A stretch of 64,000 bases of DNA from Dehalobacter alkaniphilus (GTDB lineage: Bacteria > Bacillota > Desulfitobacteriia > Desulfitobacteriales > Syntrophobotulaceae). Shown here piece by piece: positions 19,392-29,074 of the stretch (the first letter of the stretch is position 1; every line of letters begins with the position of its first letter). The stretch lies in the NCBI GenBank assembly GCA_040500365.1, contig CP148031.1, positions 124,001 through 188,000 of the forward strand, read 5' to 3'. Under the pieces are notes generated by a model that did not search any database, was not told where the DNA came from, and saw nothing but the letters and a program-made list of their open reading frames with translations. The translations under genes were made by a program, and so were the position numbers.

Positions 19392-22109
19392 GTGCGACAC
19401 GTTCCTAACTGAAAAGGTTAGGCATGAAGCCAAAAGTATATTGCGGATTAAAAGGAGCCGCATGAAAAAGCTTCATAGAACTGATAATTCAATAGGTAGA
19501 ATGAAGGGGTAACGCCCTGAAATGCCTACCCTGATACTCCGACAGGCGACAGAAGTGTGGTCTGAAGCTCGGTAAAGTCGGCAGAGAGCTACCGTAATTG
19601 CGGCTGTAGTAACAACGCAGACGAAAGGTATCCAGAGGTGGATGCCGTAGCCTATATGCCGGGGGTCTATAAAATATATATGGTGAGAATGGCAGAAATG
19701 CCTGACGAACTTGCGAATGTACGGGTCTAAACCGAGGAGCGCATAGAAATGTGCGCTGGTCTGAAAAATGACAGCCAGTGAGGTTTATTAGAAATGGCAG
19801 TTACGAACCACCTTACAGCGTTACAGGCGCTGTCCAAGCTGGCAGGCTCAGAGCAAGCACCTAAGTATATATGCACAGATAGAATTATCGGAACGTGGGA
19901 AGCAGCATAACGCATTTATGCGGTGGTGACGAAGAACAATAAGCGCCTTTAATTGCTGTGAAAGTAGTGGTATGAGCGTTGAAGCCCTTGTAACGAGGGT
20001 GGAGCAACAACCACAAGTCATTATGAAAAACAGTTATAGGTAACGAAAATTCATAGCTTCGAGTATGACAAAGAAAAACAGTCCGAAGGGAGTGTTGCCT
20101 ATGACAAAGCAAAAGAAACTGAGACACAGCGAATATTATGATTTGCAGCCTACGTTTGACATGCTGTATGCGGATAGTGGGCAAGGAAAAACCTTTACGA
20201 AGCTGATGAAAATTATCAGTTGTGAGGAAAATATCCGGCTGGCATACCGAAACATCAAGAAGAACGGAGGCAGCAATACTGCCGGCACAGATGGAAAAAG
20301 CATTGCGGACATTGAAAAAATGCCCGTGGAGGAATATGTCCACCTTGTGCAAAGAAAATTGATATACTACAAACCCAAGCCTGTCAGGCGGGTGGAAATC
20401 CCGAAGCCCAATGGCAAGATGCGGCCTCTTGGCATTCCGACGATTGTTGACCGGCTGGTACAGCAATGTATTTTGCAGGTCATGGAACCGATATGTGAAG
20501 CGAAATTCTTTGAGCGCAGCAACGGTTTCAGACCCAATCGTTCTGCTGAGAACGCAATCGCCCAGTGCTATAAAATGATACAGCTTCAAAATCTGCACTT
20601 TGTTGTAGATGTGGACATCAAGGGCTTTTTCGACCATGTAAACCACACGAAGCTGATAAAGCAAATCTGGCACATGGGTATACGGGACAAGAAACTCTTG
20701 TGCATCATCCGAGAAATGCTGAAAGCGCCGATTGTAATGCCGGACGGTAAAACGGTGTACCCGACTGAGGGAACGCCGCAGGGCGGCATCCTCTCACCGC
20801 TGCTTTCCAATATCGTGCTCAATGAGTTGGATTGGTGGATCGCTTCCCAATGGGAAAATATGCCGACAAGATATGAGTACAGTTGTGAAATCAGACCCAA
20901 TGGCACGAAGAACAAATCATCTATTTATGGGGCGCTTCGCAATACTACGCAGCTCAAGGAAGTGTACATTGTCCGTTATGCTGATGATTTTAAGCTGTTT
21001 TGTCGGAAGCGAAGTGATGCCGAAAAGGTATTCATCGCCACAAAGCAATGGCTGAAAGACCGGCTAAAGCTCGACATCAGTGAGGAAAAGTCGAAAATTA
21101 TCAATCTCAAACGGCACTACTCTGAATTTCTCGGATTTGAGCTAAAGGCGTTCAGAAAGCGAAAAGGCTATGTAGTCAAATCGCATATGACACCAAAAGC
21201 AATTGCCAGAGAGACGGAAAAGCTCATTGCACAGGTAAAGCAGATTGCCCATGCGCAGGACAGGGATGACGAGGTAAAAGAAGTCACCCTGTACAATTCC
21301 ATGGTAATCGGCGTCCACAACTATTATCGCTTTGCAACAATGATAGCGACTGACTGTGAGCAAATCCACAGGAATGTGTCTACGGTGATGAAAAATCGGC
21401 TTTATGGCAGGCTGACGAAAAAGGGGCAAATCAACGAAGTATATATCCGCAAGCATTATGGAGACAGTAAGCAAATCCGTTATGTGAGCAGCAAAACTGT
21501 CTGCCCTGTTGGGTATATCAAAACGCAAACCCCTATGTTCAAAAAGAAAAAGGTATGCAAATACACGCCGGAAGGCAGAGAGGAAATCCATATAAACCTG
21601 AAAATCAATACTACGGTCATGCTTATGCTGATGCGGATAAAAGAGCCGCGCCGAAGTGTTGAATACATGGACAACAGGATTTCCCTCTATGCGGCGCAAT
21701 ATGGCAGGTGTGCAGTTACAGGAAAGGAATTGTGGATTGATGAAATCCATTGTCACCACAAAGTGCCGCTCCACAGGGGCGGTACCGACGAATATAACAA
21801 TCTGGTGATAGTTCACCGAGATGTACATCTGCTGATACACGTTGCAGCACCGGAAACCATAGCCGCATACCTGAATCTGATCCAGCCAGATAAAAAGGCA
21901 TTAGAGAAAATCAACAACCTGCGTTTGTTGGCAGGCAGCGCAGGTATCTGAACAATAAACAGTTTCTTAGCTTTGAAGTTCTTACCAATCTAATGATGTT
22001 TTCATAATGATGGAACGCCGTGTGCGGGGAAACTCGCATGCACGGTGTGAAGCGGGGGAAAAGGTGGAAAACGGCGCTGGCGCGCCGCTCAGACCTTACC
22101 TATCGCTAT
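19392..22109 (+). mobile_element. Group II intron, complete, En+ (HNH)
   Basis: The 5' end is GTGCGAC at 19392, and the 3' end is the AT before CATGG at 22110. Splicing there restores the helicase frame exactly, which fixes both ends (2718 bp). Domain V is visible at about 22014-22050 (GCCGTGTGCG / GAAA-containing loop / CGCATGCACGG). About 700 bp of structured RNA precede the encoded protein, which sits in domain IV. All parts look intact, so the intron is probably active in splicing and possibly in homing. Confidence 0.92.
20101..21951 (+). CDS. ltrA: Group II intron reverse transcriptase/maturase with HNH endonuclease
   Basis: The 616-residue protein has RT domains (FRPNRSAENAI; TPQGGILSPLLSNI; catalytic YADDF), a maturase X region, and a C-terminal HNH endonuclease (CAVTGKELW...HCHHKVPLHRGG...NNLVIVHRDVHLLIH). 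It helps the intron RNA fold and splice, and copies it into new DNA sites after cutting the second strand. I prefer ATG 20101 (GAAGGGAG upstream) over the in-frame ATG at 20065, which has no ribosome site. No frameshift is seen. Confidence 0.93.
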   Translation: MTKQKKLRHSEYYDLQPTFDMLYADSGQGKTFTKLMKIISCEENIRLAYRNIKKNGGSNTAGTDGKSIADIEKMPVEEYVHLVQRKLIYYKPKPVRRVEIPKPNGKMRPLGIPTIVDRLVQQCILQVMEPICEAKFFERSNGFRPNRSAENAIAQCYKMIQLQNLHFVVDVDIKGFFDHVNHTKLIKQIWHMGIRDKKLLCIIREMLKAPIVMPDGKTVYPTEGTPQGGILSPLLSNIVLNELDWWIASQWENMPTRYEYSCEIRPNGTKNKSSIYGALRNTTQLKEVYIVRYADDFKLFCRKRSDAEKVFIATKQWLKDRLKLDISEEKSKIINLKRHYSEFLGFELKAFRKRKGYVVKSHMTPKAIARETEKLIAQVKQIAHAQDRDDEVKEVTLYNSMVIGVHNYYRFATMIATDCEQIHRNVSTVMKNRLYGRLTKKGQINEVYIRKHYGDSKQIRYVSSKTVCPVGYIKTQTPMFKKKKVCKYTPEGREEIHINLKINTTVMLMLMRIKEPRRSVEYMDNRISLYAAQYGRCAVTGKELWIDEIHCHHKVPLHRGGTDEYNNLVIVHRDVHLLIHVAAPETIAAYLNLIQPDKKALEKINNLRLLAGSAGI

Positions 22110-23086
22110 CATGGCGGCCGCGAGATTTGGAGCAGCGTTCCGGACGTATCGTACGGCAGGGCAATAAAAACGGTGAAGTGCATATTTTCCGCTATGTCAC
22201 CGAAAACACCTTTGACGCCTATCTGTATCAGATATTGGAGAACAAACAGCGATTTATTTCCCAAATCATGACCAGCAAATCTCCTGTCCGCTCCGCCGAG
22301 GATATTGACGAAACGGCGCTTTCCTATGCCGAGGTCAAGGCGCTGGCAACGGGCAATCCCTATATTAAAGAAAAAATGGATCTGGATATCCAAGTGTCTA
22401 AATTAAAACTCATAAAAGCCAACCACTTAAGCCAGCGGTACGCTTTGGAAGACCGGTTGTTAAAGCACTATCCACAGCAGATCAAATTCACTGAAGAACG
22501 CATTTCAGGCTATGAAAAGGATCTTGCTCAGATCGAGCAGTACAGTATTTTAGAGCCTGCCGGAGATGGTGCGGATGAAGCCAAATTTGTGGGCATGACC
22601 ATTAAAGGCATTCGCTATACCGAAAAAGCAAAAGCAGGTACAGCCATTCTCGAAGTATGTAAACTGATGACCTCACCAGAGCAGCTGGAGCTGGGCAGCT
22701 ATATGGGCTTTCCAATGCTGTTTTCCTTTGACGGCTTCAGCAAGCAGTATCAAGTCATCCTGCGGGGTGCGCTTAGTCATCCGGTGACGCTGGGAACGGA
22801 CCTCCACGGCAACATTGCGAGGCTTAATAACGTGCTTGCGGAAATGCCGAAGAAGCTGGAATACTGCCGGGAACAATTGAAAACACTCCGCCAGCAGGTG
22901 GAAACAGCCAAGGAGCAGATTGATATTCCATTTGAGAAGGAACAGGAACTGCAAACCAAGTCTGCTCGGCTGGCTGAGCTGAATATCCTGCTCAATATGG
23001 ATAAACGGGAAAACGAGGTGCTGGACGACGAGCCGGATGAAGAGTCTGAGCTTCCGGAAAAGAAAGCCGTGGGCTATGAAAGATGA
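22110..23086 (+). CDS. Giant DNA methylase-helicase, 3' exon
   Basis: This exon completes the helicase gene. It starts with the last two bases of the proline codon and reads WRPRDLEQRSGRIVRQGN, helicase motif VI with its arginine fingers, then a coiled C-terminal region of about 300 residues ending EKKAVGYER. Without splicing the upstream product would lack motif VI and should be inactive. The stop is 10 bp before the next gene, so the TOPRIM protein is in the same operon. Confidence 0.88.
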
Positions 23087-23098
23087 GGTGAAAAAATA

Positions 23099-24049
23099 AT
23101 GCCTTATGTAACACGGGAGCAAATTGAACACGCCAAGCAGATGGACCTACTGACCTATCTGGAGCATTACGAGCCGCAGGAGCTTGTGCACTTTTCAGGC
23201 AATGTCTATACGACCAGGAGTCATGACAGCCTGAAGATCAGTAACGGAAAATGGTGCTGGTGGTCACGCGGCATTGGTGGGCGTTCTGCCCTGGATTATT
23301 TGGTAAAAGTGCGGGGATTGTCTCTGCCAGAAGCGGTGAGCCAGATCGACGGACAGATAACGATAGCTCCGCCTCCCCAATCTAAAGATAAGGAAATAGC
23401 CAAGCAAAAGAAGCTGCTTCTGCCGGAGAAAAAAGCAAACAATAACGGGGTGATTGCCTACCTGACAGGGAGGGGAATTCATGAGGAAATTATCGACTAC
23501 TGCATCCAAACCAAACGGCTGTATGAAAGCAGCATTTATCATAACGCTGTTTTTGTCGGGTTTGACTTGCAAGGCATTCCACGATACGCATCGCTCCGGG
23601 GCACATCTCGGAGGAGGTTTATGGGGGAGGTGAATGGAAGCGACAAGCACTTTTCCTTTTCTATCCCGGCAAGAAGTAAAAGCAGCAAGCTCCACCTGTT
23701 TGAAAGTGCCATTGATTTGATGTCCTATTGCACGTTACAACTACTTGCCGGCAGGGACTGGCTGCAAGATTCCTGCCTGTCCCTTGCCGGTATTTACAAA
23801 CCAAAACAGGACATCGGTGAAAGTACCCCGCCAGTCGCGTTGATGCAATACTTAAAAGATTTTCCACAGATCAATGATATTTCTTTGCACTTGGACAATG
23901 ATGCAGCTGGACGGCTGGCTGCAAAAACTATTCAAACCATTTTTCATTCTAATTACACTGTTTCCAATGAGCCGCCGGAACGGGGGAAGGATTATAACGA
24001 CTATTTGAAAATCAACTTAAAGATACGGCAAATGCATGAACGCGAATAG
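23099..24049 (+). CDS. DUF3991/TOPRIM primase-like protein
   Basis: The 316-residue product has a primase zinc-finger-like N-terminus without clear metal ligands (VYTTRSHDSLKI, then GGRSALDYL), followed by a TOPRIM region (LHLFESAIDLMSY; ISLHLDNDAAGRLAAK), where E and D-x-D-type residues bind metal. Such proteins follow the helicase gene in Tn1549-like elements and probably prime or process element DNA after transfer. GATGAGGTG precedes the ATG. After it the sequence turns sharply AT-rich, marking a cargo insertion. Confidence 0.82.
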   Translation: MPYVTREQIEHAKQMDLLTYLEHYEPQELVHFSGNVYTTRSHDSLKISNGKWCWWSRGIGGRSALDYLVKVRGLSLPEAVSQIDGQITIAPPPQSKDKEIAKQKKLLLPEKKANNNGVIAYLTGRGIHEEIIDYCIQTKRLYESSIYHNAVFVGFDLQGIPRYASLRGTSRRRFMGEVNGSDKHFSFSIPARSKSSKLHLFESAIDLMSYCTLQLLAGRDWLQDSCLSLAGIYKPKQDIGESTPPVALMQYLKDFPQINDISLHLDNDAAGRLAAKTIQTIFHSNYTVSNEPPERGKDYNDYLKINLKIRQMHERE

Positions 24050-24076
24050 GCTAGGTCATTTGCTGTTGTTACTTTA

Positions 24077-24188
24077 AAATCTGACAAAATTTCTTTGCAG
24101 ATAAAGAATAACGTGATATATTTAAAGAAATAATATATTTAATATTTGATTGAGAATCTTTAAAAATAAAGAAAATATCGTCAGATTT
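24077..24188 (+). promoter_or_regulatory. Inverted repeat flanking the abiE promoter
   Basis: AAATCTGAC (24077-24085) and GTCAGATTT (24180-24188) are exact complements. The match extends to about 25 bp with a few differences (CTTTAAAATCTGAC versus its mirror). AbiEi antitoxins repress their own promoter by binding paired inverted repeats, so these are probably its operators; the right half ends just before the ribosome site. Confidence 0.6.
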
Positions 24189-24204
24189 AAAGAAGGTGAT
24201 TAAC

Positions 24205-24963
24205 ATGGTCGGTTATGCGGAGCTTGCAAAAATGAATACTTTTACTTTAAATGATGTCTGCAATCTTGTAGGCAATAAAAAAACGGCTTCTTCTCTTGTG
24301 CAGAGACTTTTAAAAAACAGATTTGTGAAAAAAATCAGAAACAATCTTTATACTTGCGTTAACATAGCTGACGGACAGGTGATAGCTTCCAAGTATCATA
24401 TTGCCTGTGCAATCAATGAAACTGCTTATCTATCGCACCATTCCGCTTTTGAATATATGGGGATATCCAATCAGGTTTTTTACGAAATGTATGTATCATC
24501 TCTGAAAAGGTTTATAGATTTCGAATTTGAAGGCATAACTTATAAATATGTTCCTTCACAATTTGATTTGGGAGTAATCCTTCCAAAAAACACAAAGGGA
24601 ATCCGGATTACCTCGCAGGAACGTTCTGTAGTAGATAGTATAAAGGATTTTGAAAAAATAGGAGGACTGGAAGAACTCTTGAATTGCATCGCTTCAATAC
24701 CTTATTTGGATGAGAATCAATTGATCAATTTTTTAGCTGCTTATGACATGCAGTTTTTATATCAGAAAACAGGATATATACTGGAGCATTATAAAGATCA
24801 GCTGCATCTTTCCGGTGAATTTATAGATTACTGTAAAAGCAAAATCGGAAAAAGCACCAGATATTTAACGAAAGATAGTACCAAGTACAATAATCAATGG
24901 AAATTGGTTGTTCCCGACGGTATGTTTCAAATGGTAGAGCAGGGAGGAATGCCCCTTGTATAA
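24205..24963 (+). CDS. abiEi: AbiEi-type antitoxin (type IV toxin-antitoxin)
   Basis: The 252-residue product has an N-terminal winged helix (TLNDVCNLVGNKKTASSLVQ; NRFVKKIRNNLYTCV) and a C-terminal domain typical of the AbiEi family (YLSHHSAFEYMG; RITSQERSVVDSI). It should neutralise the AbiEii nucleotidyltransferase and repress the operon. ATG 24205 with AGAAGGTG is a better start than the GTG at 24196. The end overlaps the toxin gene by 8 bp. Low GC marks it as cargo within the conjugative block. Confidence 0.88.
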   Translation: MVGYAELAKMNTFTLNDVCNLVGNKKTASSLVQRLLKNRFVKKIRNNLYTCVNIADGQVIASKYHIACAINETAYLSHHSAFEYMGISNQVFYEMYVSSLKRFIDFEFEGITYKYVPSQFDLGVILPKNTKGIRITSQERSVVDSIKDFEKIGGLEELLNCIASIPYLDENQLINFLAAYDMQFLYQKTGYILEHYKDQLHLSGEFIDYCKSKIGKSTRYLTKDSTKYNNQWKLVVPDGMFQMVEQGGMPLV

Positions 24964-25897
24964 CTATGATAAAAATTATATCGCTCAAAGAGCGTCCAAC
25001 TTTGGATTTATCCGTGATACCCTTGAAAAGGTATATCGCTTGGCGGATATCTTAGAATATATAAACAGAGATCCTATATTGAAGGGTAAATTAGCTTTAA
25101 AAGGTGGAACCGCGATAAATTTAACCATGTTTAATCTTCCAAGATTATCTGTCGATATTGACTTTGATTATTTAAGCGATGACAGTAGAGAAGAAATGCT
25201 CCAAAACAGATTGATAATAAATACAGCTCTTGCCAAATTTATGGAGTTTAGCGGTTACAAGCTCAGTCCCAAAACGAAAACACCACACAGTCTCGATTCT
25301 TGGATTTATGAGTATGTTAATTGCGGGGACAATAAAGATAACATAAAGATAGAAATTAACTATTCTTTAAGGTCGCATGTTTTCCCGGCTCAAGAAATGA
25401 AAATCATCACAGAACACTTTGAAAGTAAATATAAGTTGAATTGCCTAAATGCTCTTGAGATTTTCGGCAGCAAGATTAATGCCCTTTTAAGCAGAGCTGC
25501 AGCACGAGATTTATATGATGTTTACAATATGATTAAATTTAGGCTTTTTGATGAGAGTGAGGAACAGTTTCTTAGAAAATGTGTCGTATTCTACGCTGCA
25601 ATATCAGCCAAGGAAATAAATAAAAGCTTTGATACAGGGGCAATTGACCGTATTACAAAATATAAAATTAGGACTGAATTGTTGCCGGTATTAACCAAAC
25701 AAGATCCATTCGACTTGGATTCAGCTAAAAAAGCCGCAAAGGAGTATATATCAGAATTAATGGCAGTAACACCTCAAGAACAGGAATTCTTAGAGCGGTT
25801 TGAGGCAAAAGAGTATAAGCCTGAGCTGCTGTTCGATGATGCTGACATTATTGATCGTATTAAATCACATCCAATGGCACTGTGGAAGATCAGATAG
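24956..25897 (+). CDS. abiEii: AbiEii nucleotidyltransferase toxin
   Basis: The 313-residue product carries the DNA polymerase beta-like nucleotidyltransferase signature: LKGGTAINL (GG motif) followed by SVDIDFDY (D-x-D metal ligands), with a later KIEINYSLR. Family members add nucleotides to tRNA or otherwise stall growth, aborting phage infection or stabilising the element. The TTG start overlaps the antitoxin gene, as expected for a coupled pair. All key residues are present. Confidence 0.88.
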   Translation: MYNYDKNYIAQRASNFGFIRDTLEKVYRLADILEYINRDPILKGKLALKGGTAINLTMFNLPRLSVDIDFDYLSDDSREEMLQNRLIINTALAKFMEFSGYKLSPKTKTPHSLDSWIYEYVNCGDNKDNIKIEINYSLRSHVFPAQEMKIITEHFESKYKLNCLNALEIFGSKINALLSRAAARDLYDVYNMIKFRLFDESEEQFLRKCVVFYAAISAKEINKSFDTGAIDRITKYKIRTELLPVLTKQDPFDLDSAKKAAKEYISELMAVTPQEQEFLERFEAKEYKPELLFDDADIIDRIKSHPMALWKIR

Positions 25898-26050
25898 TGA
25901 GAAAGAAATAAGAAGAAGATTCACAAATTTTCCCGAGTCATATTTTTATCAATTAACATTATCAAATGTGAGTTACATCGTAGAATTGACTGATTCTATA
26001 ACATGTAATATATGTATTGTAAATTGATAAATTCTTCGGGGGAAAAATGT

Positions 26051-26317
26051 ATGTCAATTTTAAATCTTATTAGAAATCATGAAGAAGATATAAATCAAAC
26101 GATTCAAAACGAGACTGAATACCATAAATATATGGATGAAGCTGGCAAGGCTTGGGATGAGCTAGTTAAAATGGGTATCAGCCAAGAGCAGAAAGATTTA
26201 ATCGAAAATATTGAACGTGCTACCGGCTGCATAGGATCTATTCATTCTGAAATTTCCTATGAGAAGGGTTTCAGGGATGCCATAAAGCTTATTATTGAAT
26301 CAATTGTATCGTCATAG
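26051..26317 (+). CDS. DUF6809-like small protein, 88 aa
   Basis: This acidic helical protein begins MSILNLIRNHEEDI and ends in FRDAIKLIIESI, a layout I associate with the DUF6809 family of small Clostridia proteins, with moderate confidence. ATG 26051 follows CGGGGGAAAAATGT. A possible promoter (TTGACT 25986, TATATG 26009) lies upstream, so it may be transcribed separately from abiE. Function unknown. Confidence 0.6.
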   Translation: MSILNLIRNHEEDINQTIQNETEYHKYMDEAGKAWDELVKMGISQEQKDLIENIERATGCIGSIHSEISYEKGFRDAIKLIIESIVSS

Positions 26318-26415
26318 CTGATTAGTCCTGGAGTGTTTTGTGTGTGGGATACAACAATGATAAACTTGAATGGTAGTAACACAAATTGACATATTAAATT
26401 ATTTAGAAACTCCAC

Positions 26416-26448
26416 TTGACAAAATTTAAAAATATAGTAAAATACTAT
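26416..26448 (+). promoter_or_regulatory. Promoter with palindromic operator over the -10
   Basis: TTGACA (26416-26421) and TAAAAT (26438-26443) are spaced by 16 bp. A perfect palindrome, ATAGTA-AAA-TACTAT (26434-26448), covers the -10 box. A repressor binding there would block the DUF5986/ImmA operon; the XRE domain encoded two genes on is the obvious candidate. Confidence 0.65.
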
Positions 26449-26477
26449 AAAGGAAATAATTTTGTGGGGGTTCTATA

Positions 26478-27233
26478 ATGGGACAACAAAATGATTTAGA
26501 TAGAATTTCGGAACAAGTAATTCAAAAAATTTATCAAAGTCTTTTTCAAGCTGTTGGGGAAGATTATCAGGAAGCAGAAAGTCATCTCGAATTAGAAACT
26601 CATATTTCAAGGCCATTTATGATTTGGGATTTTATCAATCGAAATCTTATCAAAAGCTTTTTTCAGACTAACGTATTATACTCTACTAAAAAGCGAGGCA
26701 TGTGGGAAGTTTTACTCCTTTATGATAAGGAAAGCAAAATGATATTATCCTTTATGAAAGACACACGATTTAAAGATGTTCGGAAAGCAAAGCGAGGACG
26801 TCAACCGCAATATGTTAAAGCTTTGCTTTTACTTAATAAAAGCCTACAGGCCAAAGTTAAACAGCAAAAATTGTTCTACATAACTGAACCGGAGTGTGAT
26901 AATGATCAACTAAATGCTCTATTGGATTCCCTTTGTGCCAATTTTATGGAGCCTGTTATTAGTGAAATAAAACATCATGCGCTAATTGTTTTTTCCTCAA
27001 ACTATGATCAATTAACGTCTTTGAATGCATATATGTTGGATTCAGATCTGGATATAGTTTCTGAGAAAGATATGTTAAATGTGGCTAAACCTATTATGTC
27101 TAATGAAGTTGATAAAGTGTCCAAGGGCGATGTTAAACATAAGCAGCCAAAACTTACAGAAAAAGCAAATCGTCGGTTAAAGCAAAAGGAATTAGTGGCA
27201 TTAAAATCTATGCAAAATGATAAACAAGAATAG
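26478..27233 (+). CDS. DUF5986-family protein
   Basis: The 251-residue product begins MGQQNDLDRISEQVIQKIYQ and contains SKMILSFMKDTRFKDV and QYVKALLLLNK, a pattern I recall as DUF5986. No catalytic motif is evident; the C-terminal 40 residues are lysine-rich and probably disordered. It lies 34 bp before an XRE-ImmA/IrrE gene, an arrangement common to toxin-antitoxin-like or phage-control pairs. It would be the partner of that protein; which of the two is harmful is unknown. Confidence 0.65.
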   Translation: MGQQNDLDRISEQVIQKIYQSLFQAVGEDYQEAESHLELETHISRPFMIWDFINRNLIKSFFQTNVLYSTKKRGMWEVLLLYDKESKMILSFMKDTRFKDVRKAKRGRQPQYVKALLLLNKSLQAKVKQQKLFYITEPECDNDQLNALLDSLCANFMEPVISEIKHHALIVFSSNYDQLTSLNAYMLDSDLDIVSEKDMLNVAKPIMSNEVDKVSKGDVKHKQPKLTEKANRRLKQKELVALKSMQNDKQE

Positions 27234-27267
27234 ATTTACTTTGTCCTCAGAAAGAGAGTGAACCATT

Positions 27268-28428
27268 ATGAAACAGTTTAATGGGAACAGATTAAAAAAT
27301 GCCCGATTATATAGAGGTTTGACTGTTGAAGAACTGGCCGAAAAGATTGAGGTAAGCAAACAAACTGTATCGCAATATGAAAACGATAAAATTGCTCCAA
27401 CCTTTGAAAAAATACTATCTCTATCAGGGGAGCTACAATTCCCTTATGAGTATTTTATTCAACCGGATTCTTTCAAAGTAAAATCTGGATCGACATATTT
27501 TAGGTCATTGCTGAAAACTAATAAAAAATACAGAATAGAACAATCTGTTAAAATGGAACACTTGGCAGTTATTTATTTCTTTTTAAAGGACTATATTGAG
27601 TTCCCGGAATTGAACTTACCAAAAAATGAAAAATATGCGTCTCCTACCGAAGCTGGACAGATACTACGTGAATTTTGGGGATTAGAAGAAGAACCTATAT
27701 CGGATATGATCCGAGTTCTTGAAGAAAACGGCATTATTGCAACAATGTTTCGAACATCAACAGATGATATTGATGCGTTTAGTCAGCTTATTGAAGTTGA
27801 CGGGCGAGATATATTTCTTGTTGCATTGTCCAAGAATAAAGATACGGCAGTAAGAACACACTTTGATGTAGCACATGAATTAGGACATATTATGCTTCAC
27901 GAATGGAGTGAGGATGTAGAATCGTTAACACGAGAGCAATTTAAGGAAAGAGAAAAGGAAGCAAATGAATTTGCTGCGGCTTTTTTACTTCCAGAGACTC
28001 CCTTTAGACGTGATGTATCCGTATATTCTAATAACTTAGAATACTATATTCAGCTGAAAAAGAAGTGGAAAGTATCTATTGCCGCCATGTTATATAGGAG
28101 TTGTGATCTAGGGCTAATCACACAAAATCAGTATCAGTATATGATTAGAATTATGCAAAAGAAAAACTGGCGTAAGAATGAGCCTTTTGACAATATTCTT
28201 AAAACAGCAAAACCCTCTTTACTAAGTGATGCTATAGAGGTTCTTTTAGTAAACAATGTATTTACTCCGTCTGAGTTTATGAAGGAGCTTTCCAAAGAGG
28301 GTTTAGCAATGAACGGTAGTGAGGTTGAGATGTTACTTGATCTACCAGAAGATATATTAAAGCCACGACAAGCCGACATGGGTAAAATAGTTTCTTTGAA
28401 AACTGATTTAAGCGTCTTAGATGGCTAG
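27268..28428 (+). CDS. XRE regulator fused to ImmA/IrrE-type metallopeptidase
   Basis: The 386-residue product has an N-terminal XRE HTH (LTVEELAEKIEVSKQTVSQY, residues about 18-37) and an M78-family zinc protease domain with HELGHIMLHEW (about residues 208-218) and the downstream glutamate in EANEFAAAFLLP. Proteins of this build sense a signal and cleave or release a repressor or antitoxin. It probably binds the palindrome ahead of the DUF5986 gene. AGAAAGAGAG precedes the ATG. Followed by a strong terminator. Confidence 0.85.
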   Translation: MKQFNGNRLKNARLYRGLTVEELAEKIEVSKQTVSQYENDKIAPTFEKILSLSGELQFPYEYFIQPDSFKVKSGSTYFRSLLKTNKKYRIEQSVKMEHLAVIYFFLKDYIEFPELNLPKNEKYASPTEAGQILREFWGLEEEPISDMIRVLEENGIIATMFRTSTDDIDAFSQLIEVDGRDIFLVALSKNKDTAVRTHFDVAHELGHIMLHEWSEDVESLTREQFKEREKEANEFAAAFLLPETPFRRDVSVYSNNLEYYIQLKKKWKVSIAAMLYRSCDLGLITQNQYQYMIRIMQKKNWRKNEPFDNILKTAKPSLLSDAIEVLLVNNVFTPSEFMKELSKEGLAMNGSEVEMLLDLPEDILKPRQADMGKIVSLKTDLSVLDG

Positions 28429-28524
28429 AATAGGATTGACATTATTCAATTTCTAGAGATAATGAGAAAAAAACCTAAAATATAAGCCTAAATGGTATCT
28501 TTTTTGAATAGTATTAAAAAAGAC

Positions 28525-28571
28525 AAAAAGCAAGGAGACTGGCATATGAACGGTCAGTTTCCTTGCTTTTT
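28525..28571 (+). terminator. Bidirectional terminator ending the cargo block
   Basis: AAAAAGCAAGGA (28525-28536) and TCCTTGCTTTTT (28560-28571) are perfect arms, extended by further pairs, with A-rich and T-rich flanks on both sides. It closes the ImmA operon before the oriT region. Confidence 0.85.
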
Positions 28572-28740
28572 ATATTAAAAATTGGTTTCACTGTTTTCTG
28601 GCTATCTCTATTGATTAACCAATTTAGGTAAAATCGAAATAGAACAAGTGCAGGAAAACAAGATACTACGGTCAGGGACGACAGGATTCTATTTCCTTTT
28701 CGGCCGGTAATAACTGAAACCACCATAACAGCGATGGCAA

Positions 28741-28973
28741 CACAAGACCGGTGTCTTGTGTTGCAGCAAGCACTGAATTTGGTCTCCCAAATTCGCTTGT
28801 TAGGGGGATACCCCCTAAAACCCCAAAAAATACCGAGATTAAGGGTATTCCTATTCCGTCTTGCTCGCGCTCTCATGTGCCCATGCACAGAACCATGAAT
28901 GATGGCACATCAAAGCGCTCGCGGAGACCGGGCCGCGGTACGCTGAGTGAGTGACACTCCCCGTACCGCGGCC
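28741..28973 (+). other. oriT: Putative origin of transfer (oriT) region
   Basis: No gene fills 28429-29074. Four perfect inverted repeats crowd this part: CACAAGAC/GTCTTGTG (28741-28760), GAATTTGG/CCAAATTC (28775-28794), TAGGGGG/CCCCCTA (28801-28817) and GGCCGCGGTACG/CGTACCGCGGCC (28931-28973). The region sits just upstream of the mobC and relaxase genes, the usual place for oriT. The nick site is not known from sequence; the stretch near the GGGGG repeat is the best guess. Confidence 0.7.
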
Positions 28974-29074
28974 TTCTAATTACTAAATGAATGCTTAGTT
29001 ATAAGGCGACGCCATTGGCTCCGCCTTTATGTTTTTTTCAAAAACAACATTTGATACGAAAGGGAGGAGAAGGT

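Noticed and set aside
19885..21840. Two long minus-strand frames over the intron protein
   Set aside because: They mirror the reverse transcriptase gene in frame-shadow fashion and contain no known motif.
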